DNA of 64,000 nucleotides, from NCBI RefSeq assembly GCF_021130785.1, contig NC_060215.1:69258501-69322500 (forward strand). Reading direction: 5' to 3'. Shown here piece by piece: positions 58,401-60,105 of the stretch. Every line of letters starts with the position of its first letter. Position 1 is the stretch's first letter. The notes beneath the pieces were generated by a model. The model was not told the DNA's origin, ran no database searches, and saw only the letters and a program-made list of their open reading frames with translations. This DNA is from Homalodisca vitripennis. Its lineage: Eukaryota; Arthropoda; Insecta; Hemiptera; Cicadellidae. Made by a program: the position numbers and the translations under genes.

Positions 58401-60105
58401 AAAGTGTATACTTTTGAGTATTTAAATTATAACATTAAAAAAGTTTGAAATTTGATTTCTAAAAAAAAAAAACTATAAAAATATAAAAAAGCATTTGGAA
58501 ACATATAATTTAAATCTATAAAATTACACATCTCTATTGATAATATGGCCAAAAATAAGGGCGTAAATGTGTTTGAGGTTCAACATTGTTCCTCTTACTG
58601 GGCTAAATTCAATATGGCCACCAATATAACCAAATTCACAACCAATATACAAGGTGATCTGTTATTAGTGTTAAGAAAAAAACTGTGTTAAAATACTTGG
58701 TATGGGCTCCTAAATGGTGCATATTTAAGGGGTCATGCTCTAACTGTAAGAAAAAAATAATTTTGTAGAACTTACTAAAATAACGTGACTTGTTCAAGTA
58801 AAATGGCCATTTCTAAGTTATATCATTATTTTTTGTTATTTTTAGTGTCATTTTCAGAAGCTTCATAAAACTGACCATAAGACAAGGTGCAATATGTTTA
58901 GATTTAATTATGTCTGTAAACTTACATTCATGTCTGAAGTTAAAATCTGTACTAATTGGAAAATGTTAAATACCATTTAAAGCTTTAGATTTAGCAAACC
59001 ATATACTCTAAAGGGTTTCAATAATTATTAAAAACATCAATAAATAAATGTTAAAATAGTATTATTTGGATAAAAAACATCATTTTCTTTATGTTTAACA
59101 CAAAATTGGTAATAAGTTAGGGCATTTATGTACAGTACTTGTGTTTGTGTTTATATCAACATAGTTTAAGAAATGTCTCATTTATCTGCCAGACACCATT
59201 TTGTATTTTGTTATAAAGAAATTATTATCTCTAAAACTAGTTAAGCTGACAAAACCAAATTTGGTACATAGGTTTGACTAGATAATAGGAAAACAATTGT
59301 GTTGTTATCTTAAATATTAACAAAATGACGTGTGTCAAAATTTTTTAAAGTCAAATAACAAACAAATAAAACCGTATAGTTATAAAAATTTACAGACACC
59401 AACTATATCAAAAATATTATTAAGATTTCAACGGTATTTGTTCCAATGAAATCCGTCAATGCATAAGCGAGCACAACCACTTAAAAGATACTCTTGCACA
59501 AGCCTGGAACAACAAACAACTGATACCTCTCAACCATCACATGTTTGGCACTACCTACATAACATATTTACCTACATAAATTTTGTATTTTAAAATATTA
59601 AAAAGTTTCTAAAAACTATGTTTTGCAATCCTTTAATGGTATCAAAAAAAAACCTTATAAAATTATTAAAATTCGTTTTTTAACTAGTTTTCCTATTTCC
59701 TTCCAACAATTTCAATAGTGTTTAACCCTTTTAACTCCAATGTCCGTATTATATGGAGATCGTAAAAATGATATCAACTCCAACGTCCGTATATTGCGGA
59801 CAAGCACTTTTTATTATTTTACTGGCCACCTATTCTACTAAATGCTTTTAAATTCCTCAGACTTGTGTATAAAGATGTATTTCACTAAAATATATTAGTT
59901 TGTAAAGCTTTGACTTCTATTTTGTAGTAGAAAAGATTATGAACAAGCACAGATTATTGTGACATCGGTTGAAACTAAACTTAAAATAATATTTTTTTTA
60001 GATTCAAGTTTGTTGAGTGGTGAAGAATCAGAGAGCAGTGGAGGTGGAGATGACATGAGTGACATTGGCAAACCTCACAGTGAAGATGACTCCTCGGAGC
60101 AATAA
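1908..60105 (+). CDS. PKNOX (Prep) ortholog: PKNOX/Prep-type TALE homeobox gene, seven exons, 5' end outside the window
   Basis: This is the host gene, a nuclear TALE homeodomain transcription factor that in other animals pairs with PBC (Exd/Pbx) proteins on DNA. Seven exons (1908-2079, 5825-6049, 26284-26503, 28456-28592, 38853-38997, 57240-57365, 60002-60105) join without frame breaks through GT/AG borders and encode about 375 residues ending in TAA at 60103-60105. The order is MEIS/PKNOX N-terminal domain, Ser/Pro linker, homeodomain with WFINARRR in helix 3, basic linker, acidic tail. I prefer PKNOX over Meis/homothorax because the homeodomain runs on into [10 protein letters not shown] (Meis has RIVQPMIDQ) and the N-domain reads HQERDCKPF. 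The first visible exon opens one base before the [12 protein letters not shown] block, so roughly the first 60 residues are expected upstream. Introns of about 20, 10 and 18 kb hold nearly all the transposons. Confidence 0.93.
2080..2924 (+). other. PKNOX intron sequence, nothing recognised
   Basis: AT-rich sequence between the first visible exon and the piggyBac-like element. No coding frame of interest on either strand. Confidence 0.4.
3213..3428 (-). pseudogene. piggyBac transposase core fragment
   Basis: The translation contains [19 protein letters not shown] followed by [13 protein letters not shown], which matches the insect piggyBac block with W-TDGTG-ERFR-TMSLQRF. The rest of the RNase-H-like catalytic core, including the later Asp residues, is missing. 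It follows the acidic N-terminal fragment in the right order on the same strand. Confidence 0.75.
3593..3925 (-). pseudogene. piggyBac transposase, acidic N-terminal part
   Basis: The frame starts [16 protein letters not shown] and contains runs of Glu, Asp and Ser ([14 protein letters not shown]), the acidic N-terminal region typical of piggyBac transposases. It ends near PRCFSHN. The next part of the transposase is found in another frame at 3213-3428, so the gene is broken. The 110 residues are a fraction of the usual 550-600. Confidence 0.7.
4480..4900. repeat. Degenerate direct repeats of about 140 bp
   Basis: Phrases recur at roughly 140-bp steps: a GAGCCA..CTTCAC..CCTG..CAC block near 4490 and 4622, a related block near 4767, and TTTGTTAGTTCT near 4546 and 4828. 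The copies are diverged. I do not recognise the family. Confidence 0.35.
4901..5824 (+). other. PKNOX intron sequence, nothing recognised
   Basis: AT-rich sequence without a convincing frame on either strand. The last 20 bases are the acceptor tract of the 5825 exon. Confidence 0.4.
5825..6049 (+). CDS. PKNOX exon: second half of the MEIS/PKNOX N-domain
   Basis: The acceptor is TTACAG at 5824 and the donor is GTGAGA at 6050. The exon is 75 codons, phase 0 at both ends. It opens [18 protein letters not shown] and continues with the Cys-rich stretch ending CLKGKM (homology region 2). A low-complexity Asn/Ser run and [11 protein letters not shown] follow, which begins the linker to the homeodomain. 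The upstream tract is rich in T, as expected for an acceptor. Confidence 0.93.
6804..8183 (-). pseudogene. LINE A ORF2: reverse transcriptase, broken into three frames
   Basis: Three successive minus frames cover the reverse transcriptase: 8183-7836 (fingers, ending [17 protein letters not shown]), 7806-7330 ([13 protein letters not shown], then [16 protein letters not shown]) and 7268-6804 (thumb, [16 protein letters not shown]). The catalytic YADD lies at about 7337-7348 in a shifted frame ([10 protein letters not shown]). The enzyme makes cDNA from LINE RNA at the nicked target. The frameshifts mean this copy has no active enzyme. Confidence 0.88.
8531..8890 (-). pseudogene. LINE A ORF2: endonuclease (EEP) C-terminal part
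   Basis: The frame reads [20 protein letters not shown] and then [14 protein letters not shown]. The SDH triplet carries the last catalytic His of EEP endonucleases. If the transposon and one TA copy are removed, it joins the fragment ending NMHGFKY without a frame change. This shows that the endonuclease was split by insertion. Confidence 0.82.
8891..11262 (-). mobile_element. DD41D Tc1/mariner-superfamily transposon with about 450-bp inverted repeats
   Basis: The element is 2372 bp, inserted at TA (8889-8890 and 11263-11264) inside the LINE A endonuclease. The ends read CAGGGTGTATATTATGTCTG and its inverse. The inverted repeats are unusually long: about 8891-9340 pairs with about 10812-11262 with only scattered differences. 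One uninterrupted transposase frame lies between them on the minus strand. Intact ends, TA duplication and open transposase mean that it inserted recently relative to its host LINE. Confidence 0.93.
9441..10616 (-). CDS. DD41D transposase of the IS630-Tc1-mariner superfamily, 391 aa
   Basis: This is the complete transposase of the 8891-11262 element. An N-terminal helix-turn-helix region (about residues 35-110, [20 protein letters not shown], then [12 protein letters not shown]) precedes the DDE/D core. The catalytic acids are in [20 protein letters not shown] and [14 protein letters not shown] count 41 residues between the second and third, so DD41D, as in the rosa-type lineage; DD34D mariners have 34. 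The first ATG (10616) adds about 35 residues ahead of [14 protein letters not shown], so the true start may be that internal Met near 10511. No stops or shifts interrupt it. Confidence 0.9.
   Translation of the reverse strand: MDKGHIIPVELISVSEALLSTSYLITVVQFLFGILMELSERERITLLMMRGYGDRQRSYREVCNLFNDTFPERNPISVSTISKTIERFEMTGSVRNRPKSGRIQSATDEEHALDVLQTFIEDPHTSLRKAAQQHDMHPMSVSKILKINKYKPFKVHLVQQLSEDDYDRRVEFCELVMRKCDDNRDFLTNILFSDEATFFLNGNVNRHNCRYWASENPHWITESHSQQPQKLNVWCGILGNKIVGPFFINGNLNAELYYNMLQNEIIPAIQIASGEYFDNVWFQQDGAPPHYGRQVREYLDLRFPHKWIGRRGEIEWPPRSPDLSPIDYFLWGHLKSNVYRRKPHNLEDLRNRIIEEIALITEEMLGNSVESFYTRLAHCQTVEGTQFEQLL
11211..11900 (-). pseudogene. LINE A ORF2: endonuclease (EEP) N-terminal part
   Basis: The best frame (11552 down to 11263) contains [16 protein letters not shown] and [12 protein letters not shown], which are conserved blocks of apurinic-like (EEP) endonucleases of non-LTR retrotransposons. 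The catalytic Asp is the one in GGDIN. Earlier EEP parts lie in decayed frames up to about 11900; the stretch near 11660-11700 reads ELNEN in place of the usual E-T-H/K block. The frame runs directly into the DNA transposon at 11262 and resumes on the other side at 8890 as TKIPTR. Confidence 0.8.
12012..13547 (-). CDS. LINE A ORF1, part 3: C48 protease C-half, SGNH hydrolase and OARD1-like macrodomain
   Basis: This is an open frame of 511 codons; the nominal first codon is not a natural ATG start. Residues about 1-60 finish the Ulp1/SENP fold: [14 protein letters not shown] holds the Gln (36/37) and the nucleophile Cys43. Residues about 165-340 are an SGNH/GDSL hydrolase: [10 protein letters not shown] (Ser172), IPGAS, VGTND and RHGLHLN are blocks I, II, III and V. 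Residues about 355-505 resemble the macrodomain of OARD1/TARG1: [25 protein letters not shown], and SPMGCVRDN, with the Lys and Asp that are catalytic in TARG1. SGNH domains are known in CR1/L2 ORF1 proteins. I know of no published LINE with the other two. Confidence 0.8.
   Translation of the reverse strand: MIQSNNNLKPAVEMFNKLSKCVSSEKATFKSVVCPQQNNSLDCGIYMLLFIDWLMKGIIENNISNLIINSSSLLHIHESDIIMKRSCLAYLWFNNQYLKFDCSTVKELLFKSRVRESLSVQSAANCLALLRHNNSNDLLRMQHDNKSTTMEETRKGGVDEALPMRVEFYTDSHGRDLPEIIDTCSKGKIRINGLVIPGASTQEVYRQAARSGHHPVIIIVGTNDVTNKTTMNIYSNLEKDLKLLSKSKTILITTIPHRYDLELCDPLHDEICLVNSYIRELAVRMNRVVVIDLEENGKNGWLIRFHFTRHGLHLNYRGKRKLAYMLINSLSNAHLYPDGELPNNKTGDKDDPFKSMKWQCQIDVIKSDMKQLIKSNLNKDLWAFAHWISGDLDHERNMSAGVATVLKNLIGKPSSLQSKHLTHQEIPNGENFYGLVTKPHYNSKPHISDYNTASRHFTEDFKRRGLKKLICSPMGCVRDNIPLDIFAANIVNFKQTTGASISIIIRNKNSN
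13498..14193 (-). CDS. LINE A ORF1, part 2: coiled coil and first half of a Ulp1/SENP (C48) protease
   Basis: Residues 1 to about 85 are charged and heptad-like (coiled coil). From about residue 128 the sequence follows the Ulp1/SENP protease family: [15 protein letters not shown] matches the W-x-D-x-x-I-x-x-Y start block, [19 protein letters not shown] holds the catalytic His, and the next residue is the catalytic Asp (FDS). These enzymes cut SUMO or NEDD8 from proteins; the spacing is closest to the NEDD8 protease SENP8. The frame ends 12 residues after FDSIKQ, and the protease continues in the overlapping frame at 12012-13547 with the catalytic Cys. One frame change near 13520 is therefore needed, either by mutation or by programmed frameshifting. 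Confidence 0.78.
   Translation of the reverse strand: METELISKINFLYEKSNTDAELQSNLIFKLEEDKQKCADKLKRALQEVKHLKMLMNSADKQKSEFISVHENVSQELNNLKTEHKIQKSLLNSSQKKCILPSSNNTRLKINQQSIGSQTIDNSSYSLALLGNEWITDDTIEVYFKTLNNCEMEALNTAFIDPGLSHAISDINLVVSSLKDKSYIFIPVNNAVTEGEGSGTHWSLLFYLRTDNTFYYFDSIKQQLKTSRRNVQ
14319..14621 (-). CDS. LINE A ORF1, part 1: PHD finger
   Basis: The 100-residue frame opens [16 protein letters not shown] and shows a C4HC3 zinc-binding pattern: Cys6, Cys9, Cys20, Cys24, His29, Cys32, Cys53, Cys56, with a Trp just before the last pair (NWKCLNC). This is a PHD finger, a module that often reads histone tails and is known at the start of ORF1 in some CR1-like elements. The start is the first ATG on the strand and gives the complete finger. 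A stop at about 14319 separates it from the downstream coiled coil. I read this as decay, because the next part continues in order on the same strand. Confidence 0.8.
   Translation of the reverse strand: MPKFLCGVCGSRIRSSAVLCNGMCKLWYHKKCTSMTDAEFNKLSKENSNNWKCLNCIRNLNNPNLNISLDNLKEQIQNLGNENEVDINSTLTLAATLLVE
14641..15251 (+). other. PKNOX intron, possibly including LINE A 5' leader
   Basis: A less AT-rich patch at about 14820-14960 stands out. It may belong to the LINE A 5' untranslated region (minus strand), but I cannot place the element's first base. Confidence 0.3.
15444..15775 (-). pseudogene. hAT transposase C-terminal dimerisation region
   Basis: The translation reads [20 protein letters not shown], then [19 protein letters not shown]. 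This matches the hAT C-terminal block (usual form ..FSVMKFIKSKYRSSLTDEHL) found in GTF2IRD2/ZBED-like hAT proteins. The piece ends at a stop and lacks the RNase-H core, which is partly at 17332-17541. Confidence 0.75.
15887..16370 (+). mobile_element. piggyBac-like left end and transposase start, nested in the hAT
   Basis: TTAA at 15883-15886 is followed by CCTGTTAGATCTCGCTGCC. Downstream, from about 16160, a plus-strand frame begins [11 protein letters not shown] and continues after one indel as [20 protein letters not shown], the acidic N-terminus typical of insect piggyBac transposases. I could not find the right end. It probably lies between 16400 and 17300. Confidence 0.55.
17332..17541 (-). 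pseudogene. hAT transposase core fragment
   Basis: It contains [20 protein letters not shown], which matches the hAT core with its first catalytic Asp (usual form ..FSLALDESTDVSDTAQL). Here the motif reads LDKSTD, with Glu changed to Lys. It lies upstream (in the minus direction) of the C-terminal fragment, as expected for a single interrupted transposase. Confidence 0.7.
18085..23189 (+). other. PKNOX intron, no gene recognised
   Basis: About 5 kb of AT-rich sequence. Short frames (for example the minus frame at 18786-19037) show no motif that I recognise. A 33-bp unit is repeated in tandem at about 20347-20415. Confidence 0.4.
20347..20415. repeat. Tandem duplication of about 33 bp
   Basis: The phrase AGTAATTTGGCACTCTTGAT with its following TACAGTTTT occurs twice in a row. 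Confidence 0.85.
23190..24175. mobile_element. Possible piggyBac-like non-autonomous element
   Basis: The right end reads TTTGCCAGTTCCAGGG followed by TTAA (24176-24179). The left end, near 23190, has CTGGAACTGGCGGTC, an inverted match to the right end, but no TTAA precedes it. The interior around 23860-24170 is GC-richer than its surroundings. I see no clear transposase. The left border is weak. Confidence 0.4.
24180..26283 (+). other. PKNOX intron, no gene recognised
   Basis: It includes a long TA microsatellite at 24662-24725. No convincing coding frame apart from the exon that starts at 26284. Confidence 0.4.
24662..24725. repeat. (TA)n microsatellite
   Basis: About 32 TA units in a row. 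Confidence 0.97.
26284..26503 (+). CDS. PKNOX exon: Ser/Pro-rich linker
   Basis: I chose the acceptor TTTTTTAAAACAG at 26283 because it keeps frame from the previous exon. The next AG, at 26299, leads to an early stop. The donor is GTAATA at 26504, leaving one base for the next codon. The 73 codons are rich in Ser, Pro and Gly (for example [17 protein letters not shown]) and much more GC-rich than the surrounding intron. The linker is poorly conserved in this family, so the support is reading frame, composition, splice signals and phase. Confidence 0.8.
26712..26740. mobile_element. Solitary piggyBac-like left end
   Basis: TTAA at 26712-26715 is followed by CCCTTTGAGCAGTAAC, the style of terminus seen on other piggyBac-like elements in this window. 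No matching right end was found up to 28450, so this may be a decayed element or chance. Confidence 0.25.
27209..27246. repeat. (TA)n microsatellite
   Basis: About 19 TA/AT units. Confidence 0.95.
28125..28296. repeat. Tandem duplication, 91-bp period
   Basis: A unit starting CATGAGAGAAAGAGGGAAAA at 28125 recurs at 28216 with a single obvious substitution (GCAGG to GCATG). Confidence 0.92.
28456..28592 (+). CDS. PKNOX exon: homeodomain N-terminal half
   Basis: The acceptor is ATTATAG at 28455 and the donor is GTAAAT at 28593. It encodes an acidic patch (GDEDDDLF), then the homeodomain start [22 protein letters not shown]. The donor falls inside the TALE three-residue loop region. Phase fits both neighbours: two bases complete the first codon and the exon ends on a codon boundary. 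Confidence 0.93.
28593..29309 (+). other. PKNOX intron, no feature seen
   Basis: AT-rich, no coding frame or repeat that I can name. Confidence 0.4.
29310..29576. repeat. Unidentified 2-kb repeat, copy 1, first part
   Basis: It is similar to 36139-36400: shared phrases include ATCTAAATGGGTGCA, CCGCAACCAGTGTT and GAGTAAAATTGCTTATCTTG. The similarity stops at about 29576 and resumes at 31885, so an insertion of about 2.3 kb splits this copy. Confidence 0.85.
29577..31884. mobile_element. Composite insertion inside repeat copy 1
   Basis: Copy 2 of the repeat (36139-38189) shows the unoccupied arrangement. The junctions read AACTTTGTACCGTTGG (left) and AACGGTACAACTTT (right). This gives an inverted GTACCGTT / AACGGTAC pair with AACTTT duplicated outside. 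The insertion holds an unknown 780-bp segment (29577-30356) and LINE C (30357 to about 31810). The family is not recognised. Confidence 0.55.
30357..31810 (-). mobile_element. LINE C: 5'-truncated non-LTR retrotransposon
   Basis: A minus-strand reverse transcriptase tail is followed by a 3' end in a (TAA)n repeat at 30357-30383. Catalytic blocks are legible: [16 protein letters not shown] and FADDTAFF (about 31550-31670), then thumb pieces at 31534-31340 and 31296-30826. The thumb includes [15 protein letters not shown] sequence and [11 protein letters not shown]. The 5' end is lost at about 31810, as is common for LINE insertions. Frames are interrupted, so it is inactive. Confidence 0.85.
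31885..33608. repeat. Unidentified 2-kb repeat, copy 1, second part
   Basis: It matches 36400-38189 over most of its length. Inside it, a segment of about 200 bp occurs twice (near 32760-32890 and 32945-33070, each with a GATCGGCAGTA..GCA..ATTAC/ATCGATTG phrase), so the repeat has an internal tandem duplication. No coding frame spans it. Confidence 0.8.
33609..34043 (+). other. PKNOX intron between repeats, nothing recognised
   Basis: Short AT-rich stretch without a gene. Confidence 0.35.
34044..34238 (-). pseudogene. LINE reverse transcriptase thumb fragment
   Basis: The 64 residues contain [20 protein letters not shown], then [13 protein letters not shown] and SRTVYCVYI. This matches the region after the catalytic core of Jockey/CR1-like reverse transcriptases (usual form FLGV-ID-NLSW..HI..L..K.S). 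Nothing else of the element remains recognisable nearby. Confidence 0.6.
34259..35509 (+). other. Intronic sequence with one unexplained small frame
   Basis: A plus frame at 34259-34510 (83 residues) has a hydrophobic stretch, [20 protein letters not shown], that could be a membrane helix. It has no family resemblance and no visible gene context, so it is likely chance or the relic of a mobile element. Confidence 0.2.
35510..36070 (+). mobile_element. Probable retroposon 3' end with A-rich tail
   Basis: A GC-richer block of about 560 bp ends in an A-rich run (AACAAAAAAAAAAGAAAAAA) at about 36050-36070. Just before it lies a hairpin-like pair, TTCTTACAGGAC and GTCCTAAGAGAA. The composition differs sharply from the intron. 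No coding frame is conserved. It may be the untranslated 3' part of a LINE or a SINE. Confidence 0.35.
36139..38189. repeat. Unidentified 2-kb repeat, copy 2 (uninterrupted)
   Basis: This is the full-length partner of copy 1 (29310-29576 plus 31885-33608), in the same orientation and about 7 kb downstream. Shared phrases run from ATCTAAATGGGTGCA to ATCACAGAAAG. It contains a (CT)n and long (TA)n tract where copy 1 has ordinary AT-rich sequence. No terminal inverted repeats or coding frame were found. It could be a non-autonomous mobile element or a segmental duplication. Confidence 0.85.
37335..37440. repeat. (CT)n and (TA)n compound microsatellite
   Basis: A CT-rich tract at 37335-37359 passes into about 38 TA units (37364-37440). 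Confidence 0.97.
38190..38852 (+). other. PKNOX intron, no feature seen
   Basis: AT-rich sequence leading to the acceptor of the 38853 exon. Confidence 0.4.
38853..38997 (+). CDS. PKNOX exon: homeodomain C-terminal half with recognition helix
   Basis: The acceptor is TTGTTAAACAG at 38852 and the donor is GTCAGC at 38998. It encodes [18 protein letters not shown], then [18 protein letters not shown] and [11 protein letters not shown]. The isoleucine in WFINARRR is the TALE hallmark at homeodomain position 50. The family usually has HPYP at the start of this exon; here it is NPYP. Confidence 0.95.
38998..40820 (+). other. PKNOX intron, no gene recognised
   Basis: A less AT-rich patch at about 39660-40000 has no conserved motif in any frame. 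Confidence 0.35.
42249..43289 (-). mobile_element. piggyBac-like remnant inserted in LINE D
   Basis: TTAA copies flank it (42245-42248 and 43290-43293). Removing the insert and one TTAA restores the LINE D reading ALFNRVLTLQ. The right end is canonical (..GGG before TTAA), but the left end starts TTTGAACTGAAC and does not mirror it, so the ends are asymmetric. Internally only the C-terminal transposase part remains. Confidence 0.75.
42513..42842 (-). pseudogene. piggyBac transposase C-terminal part with Cys-rich zinc domain
   Basis: The 109 residues begin [17 protein letters not shown] (end of the catalytic fold, usual form ..HLLD..V.NS-I-Y). They continue with [19 protein letters not shown] and the Cys-rich end [20 protein letters not shown] followed by QCEAGL. 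That CxxC..CxxC domain binds the transposon ends in piggyBac enzymes. The whole upstream catalytic region is absent. Confidence 0.85.
43721..44449 (+). other. PKNOX intron, no gene recognised
   Basis: Short overlapping frames on both strands here show no known motif. Confidence 0.35.
44450..45890 (-). mobile_element. Decayed LINE remnant (endonuclease end plus reverse transcriptase)
   Basis: Minus-strand pieces in order: 45865-45644 ([29 protein letters not shown]; the stretch after the EEP endonuclease), 45239-45009 ([16 protein letters not shown], reverse transcriptase fingers), 44964-44755 ([17 protein letters not shown] and [12 protein letters not shown], core), then [10 protein letters not shown] and YTDDPTFF at about 44650-44530 in place of QGSVLGP and YADDTTF. 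Catalytic YADD is changed to YTDD, so it is dead. Confidence 0.78.
46050..46970 (-). mobile_element. Dead mariner element, transposase broken
   Basis: Mariner DD34D transposase pieces on the minus strand: 46825-46577 reads [20 protein letters not shown], then [20 protein letters not shown] (first catalytic Asp). 46532-46338 reads [20 protein letters not shown] followed by a damaged Asn-Ala-Arg-Pro-His block ([10 protein letters not shown]), which holds the second Asp. The frame between them is shifted and the third acid block is not recognisable. Terminal repeats were not identified, so the borders are approximate. Confidence 0.78.
46971..49446 (+). other. PKNOX intron, no gene recognised
   Basis: About 2.5 kb. 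The frame at 47987-48214 has no recognisable family. Confidence 0.35.
49963..52745 (-). pseudogene. LINE B ORF2: reverse transcriptase, split by an insertion
   Basis: Residues before the insert (52745-52001) give the linker and fingers, ending NRLKISKI. After it (50972-49963) come [66 protein letters not shown] and [16 protein letters not shown]. The catalytic box is ADD, with Cys in place of the usual Tyr before it. One frame shift lies near 50800. If the insert and one TTAA copy are removed, the reading [12 protein letters not shown] is continuous. Confidence 0.88.
50977..51996 (-). mobile_element. 1020-bp piggyBac-like element in the LINE B reverse transcriptase
   Basis: TTAA at 50973-50976 and 51997-52000. 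The ends are CACTTTGAGTGCTGG and, inverted, CACTTAGAGTGCTAAT. Minus-strand sequence at about 51590-51690 encodes an acidic stretch, [14 protein letters not shown], typical of the start of piggyBac transposases. A second acidic stretch ([15 protein letters not shown]) lies near 51360-51415. Most of the transposase is missing, so it is a deletion derivative. Confidence 0.85.
52860..53510 (-). pseudogene. LINE B ORF2: EEP endonuclease
   Basis: It starts [16 protein letters not shown] at about 53510 and continues through [39 protein letters not shown] and [11 protein letters not shown] to [13 protein letters not shown] near 52870. These are the EEP endonuclease motifs, including the acidic SEHKL block, GDIN and SDH. 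The main frame (53466-52987) stops at FNSVFNI, and the last part is in another frame, so a break exists near 52985. Confidence 0.82.
53615..55177 (-). CDS. LINE B ORF1, part 2: SGNH hydrolase fused to an OARD1/TARG1-like macrodomain, 520 aa
   Basis: Single open frame. Residues 25-190 are an SGNH hydrolase: [10 protein letters not shown] with nucleophile Ser34, RSGARF, IAGTNN (87-90) and GHGLHLN (His170 or His167 as the base). Residues about 246-395 resemble the macrodomain of TARG1/OARD1: [20 protein letters not shown] with FRRKFG, then [15 protein letters not shown] (Lys324), then [14 protein letters not shown] (Asp366). In TARG1 the corresponding Lys and Asp cleave ADP-ribose from glutamate and aspartate. 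The remaining ~125 residues are Pro/Ser/Thr-rich. LINE A shares this domain pair, so it is inherited and not chance. An activity on ADP-ribose is inference. Confidence 0.85.
   Translation of the reverse strand: MKLMRMRLILWMKRDVQLTKDQNFTSKLVILADSHGRDLSTMVQQRIPKTNVSAFVRSGARFRCVTEEVDKLTAELTKKDHILVIAGTNNVESTGIKHLISEVKQLINKTTNTNLILATLTMTHDHPELDAKITRINTELQNIVSISKTKIQLLPLHELPRHYYTGHGLHLNKKDKSKVAKIIARSLMLSPEDLEPTEKRLTADPGALDYFNEPVAEIHHRSSQNLLQRPQEKPPKFDRSTHKSAINVVNADMEDVIDQMRMDLAVDFSHTISKDFDHPRHMSGGLAVIFRRKFGRPRYSDYVDEKLTCQRRLDEVSVYSLVTKANYCGKPSIEDYDSAFYQLIEDFKKKGLKTLVCSPMGCCVRDLVQPEHFTKRIMEFQQQTKAVVYIISYNQESTRELRRGLSHPVFLEKLGELLTSQSESVEQVITAPCEEEQTVADTTLPTSGSPVTPQQPNLKITPQSYSTPLLPCPFFLTFPVIGPSTSQTDDHQITSQPPVITCSLNTLPLNSSQIILTTPR
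55230..56156 (-). CDS. LINE B ORF1, part 1: long coiled-coil protein
   Basis: The 308 residues are mostly Glu/Lys/Leu heptads (for example [20 protein letters not shown] at about residues 70-95, and [19 protein letters not shown] later), a strong coiled coil that would let ORF1 proteins trimerise as in other LINEs. A Cys pair (KCLTCF) lies near the end. The nominal start is not an ATG, and a frame upstream reading [14 protein letters not shown] may be the real N-terminus after a shift. No PHD finger or C48 protease is seen, in contrast to LINE A. The next ORF starts 52 bp downstream. Confidence 0.75.
   Translation of the reverse strand: MQNALREVENFDLNQDEDDVFTFDPDNGCEGFVDQNKICEINNQLQHEKQKIETSLRIAEEENEEIVEELSNLKRENDNLKKEIIKKDKIIKTFRQNTENMNNEYNKSEDFYMTPKTLVKTKWIDHFDVVSSNERIKTLEEELSEKEIAIIKLKEEINSLQMAKNTVDVGVNTPAELDLTVQLNTVTDGCIEFEQTLLEVSSTPKIDLTKVTDNQNKTEENLQDFQTRILVRELKEIKLELQNLRSIIQILQEDKKHLLEEVSLTKTKTTTGKCLTCFPSLVSKPNGGTENVWIRPKTLLPSPELPVQ
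56349..56460 (-). ncRNA. tRNA-like sequence with A and B boxes and poly(A): candidate SINE or tRNA pseudogene
   Basis: On the minus strand, TGGCCCAGTGAA matches the RNA polymerase III A box (TGGCNNAGTGG) and AGTTCAAATCC the B box (GGTTCRANNCC), about 50 nt apart from start to start. A GACTTCAAAGTC stem lies between them, and a run of 15 A follows about 20 nt later. The acceptor stem does not pair well, so it is not a working tRNA. It lies just upstream of LINE B in that element's own direction. Confidence 0.5.
56461..57239 (+). other. PKNOX intron, no gene recognised
   Basis: A moderately GC patch at 56460-56640 contains repeated AGTTGGTTAG-like words; it may be LINE leader or intron. Confidence 0.3.
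57240..57365 (+). CDS. PKNOX exon: basic/Ser-rich linker after the homeodomain
   Basis: The acceptor is TTTTTAACAG at 57239 and the donor is GTAATT at 57366. The exon completes a Gly codon split with the previous exon, then reads [20 protein letters not shown] and ends [12 protein letters not shown]. It is compositionally unlike the AT-rich intron around it. Support is phase at both ends and splice signals. Confidence 0.88.
58272..58612. repeat. Inverted-repeat unit of about 340 bp with a hairpin at its left end
   Basis: The left end, 58272-58308, is itself a hairpin: TTGAGTTTACCCCAT pairs with ATGGGGTCAACCTCAA. The right end, about 58571-58612, begins GTTTGAGGTTCAACATTG and is an imperfect inverse copy of the left end. 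This resembles a small foldback element. Target duplication not identified. Confidence 0.5.
59726..59815. mobile_element. Possible solitary piggyBac-like end
   Basis: TTAA at 59722-59725 is followed by CCCTTTTAACTCCAATGTCC, and the phrase AACTCCAAYGTCCGTAT is repeated about 50 bp later. No right end seen before the exon at 60002. Confidence 0.3.
60002..60105 (+). CDS. PKNOX terminal coding exon: acidic tail and stop
   Basis: The acceptor is a T-rich tract ending TTTTTTTTAG at 60001. The exon completes an Asp codon, then reads [15 protein letters not shown] and [18 protein letters not shown] before TAA at 60103-60105. The acidic Ser/Glu/Asp C-terminus is typical of PKNOX proteins. Confidence 0.9.

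Larger units (their letters stand above)
57366..60001 (+). other. PKNOX last intron
   Basis: Contains an inverted-repeat unit (58272-58612) and a piggyBac-like end at 59726. No gene. Confidence 0.45.
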
